Source of the DNA: an uncultured beta proteobacterium
Lineage (GTDB): Bacteria > Pseudomonadota > Gammaproteobacteria > Burkholderiales > Burkholderiaceae_C
Assembly: GCA_903927495.1 (NCBI GenBank)
Contig: CAIYNH010000819.1
Span: 1-7,505 of the forward strand
Length of the DNA: 7,505 nt
Reading direction: 5' to 3'
Part shown: piece by piece, positions 6,525 through 7,505 of the stretch
Layout of the letters: every line of letters starts with the position of its first letter
Position numbering within the stretch: position 1 is the first letter of the stretch
The notes under the pieces: model-generated
Seen by the model: only the letters and a program-made list of their open reading frames with translations
The model's database searches: none
Told to the model about the DNA's origin: nothing
Made by a program: the position numbers and the translations under genes

Positions 6525-6890
6525 TTATTGCGCCAGAATCCAGTCGGCTATATTTTTGATAGCGGCTGGATCTTTGGTGTCGATGACTTTGTGGTCTTCT
6601 TCGGTGCCGTCTTCAAGCTTCACCTTGGGGCCGGTGGTCATGTTTTTGGTAACTTTTTCCTGACCATCAGCCTTGCCTTTGTATTTGGCGGCAATCTTTT
6701 TCAGTGAAGGGCCTTTCTTGGTTTTATCTACCGAGTGGCATTTGGTGCAATCGTTCTTTTTGAACAGGGCTTGGGCAGCATCTGCATCAACGGCGGCGAT
6801 GGCACTGGTGGACGCACCAGCGAACGCTGCCAAAGCCAAAGGGAACACGAGTTGGGTGAATTTGCTGGTTTTAAATACTGGGAAGCGCAT
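6525..6890 (-). CDS. Periplasmic monoheme class I c-type cytochrome
   Basis: Small cytochrome predicted to shuttle electrons in the periplasm between an inner-membrane donor or acceptor and MtrA. The 121-residue product has a signal peptide with a basic start and a hydrophobic core (residues 12-26), with likely cleavage after Ala33. A single heme motif CTKCH lies at 48-52, and a C-terminal helix IKNIADWILAQ is characteristic of cytochrome c-551/c5-like folds. The mature protein is rich in lysine, as expected of a soluble carrier that docks on acidic partners. The only mature-region Met is Met84. The position about 22 residues from the C terminus, where c-551 proteins normally supply the Met ligand, holds His100 (EEDHKVI), so the sixth heme ligand is unclear. 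The ATG at 6890 has AAGGA 8 nt upstream. It is the first gene of the cluster; the position recalls MtoD next to mtoAB in Fe(II) oxidisers, but orthology is not shown by the sequence. Confidence 0.9.
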   Translation of the reverse strand: MRFPVFKTSKFTQLVFPLALAAFAGASTSAIAAVDADAAQALFKKNDCTKCHSVDKTKKGPSLKKIAAKYKGKADGQEKVTKNMTTGPKVKLEDGTEEDHKVIDTKDPAAIKNIADWILAQ

Positions 6891-7018
6891 TTTCAAAATC
6901 CTTGATTTCGTTGATAACTTGATAACAGGTAACTTTACTCTAGGTTTACCAGAGATGCCGAGGGTAATCCCTGCGGATGCCGGTTTAGGCAATTTTTGTT
7001 TGGATGCGACAGGTTTCT

Positions 7019-7032
7019 TTAATCTAAATCAA
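7019..7032. promoter_or_regulatory. FNR/Anr-like site, proximal
   Basis: TTAAT-CTAA-ATCAA matches the FNR/Anr/Dnr consensus TTGAT-N4-ATCAA at 9 of 10 positions. Its centre is about 135 nt upstream of the monoheme cytochrome start. If it acted as a class II activator site at -41.5, transcription would start near 6984; the -10 there (AAAATT) is poor, so the exact promoter is not assigned. It implies oxygen-responsive control of the cluster. Confidence 0.5.
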
Positions 7033-7141
7033 ACTCCATCCATATTTTTCAAATGCGAGAGGTTGTTTCATGGGCGCTCTACACTTTTGAAATTGAGGGG
7101 GCAAGCACCCTGATGCTTGGTTTGTAGATTTTCTGTAAACG

Positions 7142-7155
7142 TTGACCTAAATCAA
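7142..7155. promoter_or_regulatory. FNR/Anr-like site, distal
   Basis: TTGAC-CTAA-ATCAA matches the FNR/Anr consensus at 9 of 10 positions and shares the CTAA spacer and ATCAA half-site with the proximal copy 123 bp away. No plausible promoter at a standard distance was found in either direction, so it may act as an upstream second site for the cluster or serve a promoter not recognised here. Confidence 0.5.
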
Positions 7156-7445
7156 TCAGGGTTTGCCCCTGTTGATCGCAGCATCTTTTTCCATTGCTTG
7201 GAATCGTATCCCATCAAGTGTTCAGATCCGGTTTTACTTGGGTCACCTCCGGGGTTGGCCGGGGTGGATCTGGCAAAACCTGTCAAACACCTCGCGGTGC
7301 TCAAGCCATTTCTTCAAGGCACAAACAGTTGGGGGTAAACCTTGACTGTGAATTGATACTGCTGAGATGTAGGGTTCAGGAACTTGTTGCGTTTCAGCAG
7401 TGCTGAGTTCAAGCGGTAAATAGGCTCTGACGGTTTACAGGTCTT

Positions 7446-7478
7446 GCACAAAGCACTATTGATCTAATAGCGCCGTGC
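7446..7478. repeat. Imperfect stem-loop near the right edge
   Basis: GCACTATT (7453-7460) and AATAGCGC (7466-7473) pair with one G-T wobble around a 5-nt loop. Outer GCAC (7446-7449) and GTGC (7475-7478) extend the stem across a small bulge. On the minus strand the inner stem is followed by TTTGT, so it could be a weak terminator of a gene lying beyond the right edge. Confidence 0.35.
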
Positions 7479-7505
7479 TTACTGCTCCGTGATATTGGGG
7501 TCTGA

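Larger units (their letters stand above)
6891..7505. other. Gene-poor upstream control region
   Basis: No convincing gene is seen here; short open frames on both strands lack a ribosome site and any recognisable family. Visible elements are the AAGGA ribosome site of the monoheme cytochrome (6899-6903), two FNR-like palindromes, a CAAGCA/TGCTTG hairpin (7102-7119), an imperfect inverted repeat ATCAATCAGGG...CCCTGTTGAT (7151-7175) overlapping the distal FNR-like site, and an imperfect stem-loop (7446-7478). A stop-free stretch of 63 sense codons on the minus strand (7243-7434) has a protein-like composition but no ATG. The region most likely carries the cluster promoter and perhaps decayed coding sequence. 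Confidence 0.6.

Noticed and set aside
6891..6992. In-frame upstream ATG that would lengthen the monoheme cytochrome by 34 residues
   Set aside because: The signal peptide begins at the ATG at 6890, which has AAGGA 8 nt upstream. The extension would block a normal export signal.
7223..7272. CAGATCC/GGATCTG inverted repeat
   Set aside because: Only 7 bp with a 36-nt spacer and no flanking element; likely chance.
7117..7406. Plus-strand frames of 60-73 codons in the upstream region
   Set aside because: Mutually overlapping in different frames, without ribosome sites or recognisable motifs.

Overview
The window holds one gene cluster on the minus strand that encodes a porin-cytochrome conduit for moving electrons across the outer membrane (the MtrCAB / MtoAB / PioAB superfamily). 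In transcription order, right to left, it contains: a small monoheme class I c-type cytochrome (6890-6525), a periplasmic decaheme cytochrome of the MtrA/DmsE family (6395-5466), a 688-residue MtrB/PioB outer-membrane beta-barrel (5449-3383), and a 932-residue decaheme outer-surface lipoprotein of the OmcA/MtrC family (3201-403). The two decaheme proteins contain 20 CXXCH motifs and the small cytochrome adds one, so the cluster could carry 21 c-type hemes.

The organism is most likely a betaproteobacterium, perhaps a Rhodoferax-like member of the Comamonadaceae. This is inferred from the combination of mtrA, mtrB and mtrC with a monoheme cytochrome, the moderate-to-high GC content, and FNR/Anr-type sites of the form TTGAC-CTAA-ATCAA. 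No marker gene in the window proves it. No inner-membrane quinol oxidase (CymA type) is present, so the cluster alone does not show whether electrons leave the cell (metal or electrode reduction) or enter it (Fe(II) oxidation). The outer-surface MtrC homologue and the FNR-like sites favour outward flow under low oxygen.

Layout: 1-303 has no convincing gene and carries a short direct repeat. 304-337 is a strong rho-independent terminator for the cluster, preceded in transcription by a second inverted repeat (349-384). 403-6890 is the four-gene cluster. The mtrA-mtrB junction is tight (16 nt). The mtrB-mtrC junction is 181 nt and contains a perfect 14-bp inverted repeat. The cytochrome-mtrA junction is 129 nt and contains two stem-loops, one followed by a T-tract, which suggests expression is adjusted gene by gene. 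6891-7505 is a gene-poor upstream region with two FNR-like palindromes (7019-7032 and 7142-7155) and several small inverted repeats; it is the probable control region.

Proposed working order: the monoheme cytochrome carries electrons in the periplasm to or from MtrA, MtrA sits inside the MtrB barrel as a wire, and MtrC on the cell surface exchanges electrons with extracellular minerals, shuttles or partners. Unusual points are the mtrA-B-C order (Shewanella has C-A-B), a CX8C pair in the N-terminal rather than the central beta domain of MtrC, the lack of an N-terminal CXXC in MtrB, and a monoheme cytochrome whose usual Met-ligand position appears to be occupied by His.
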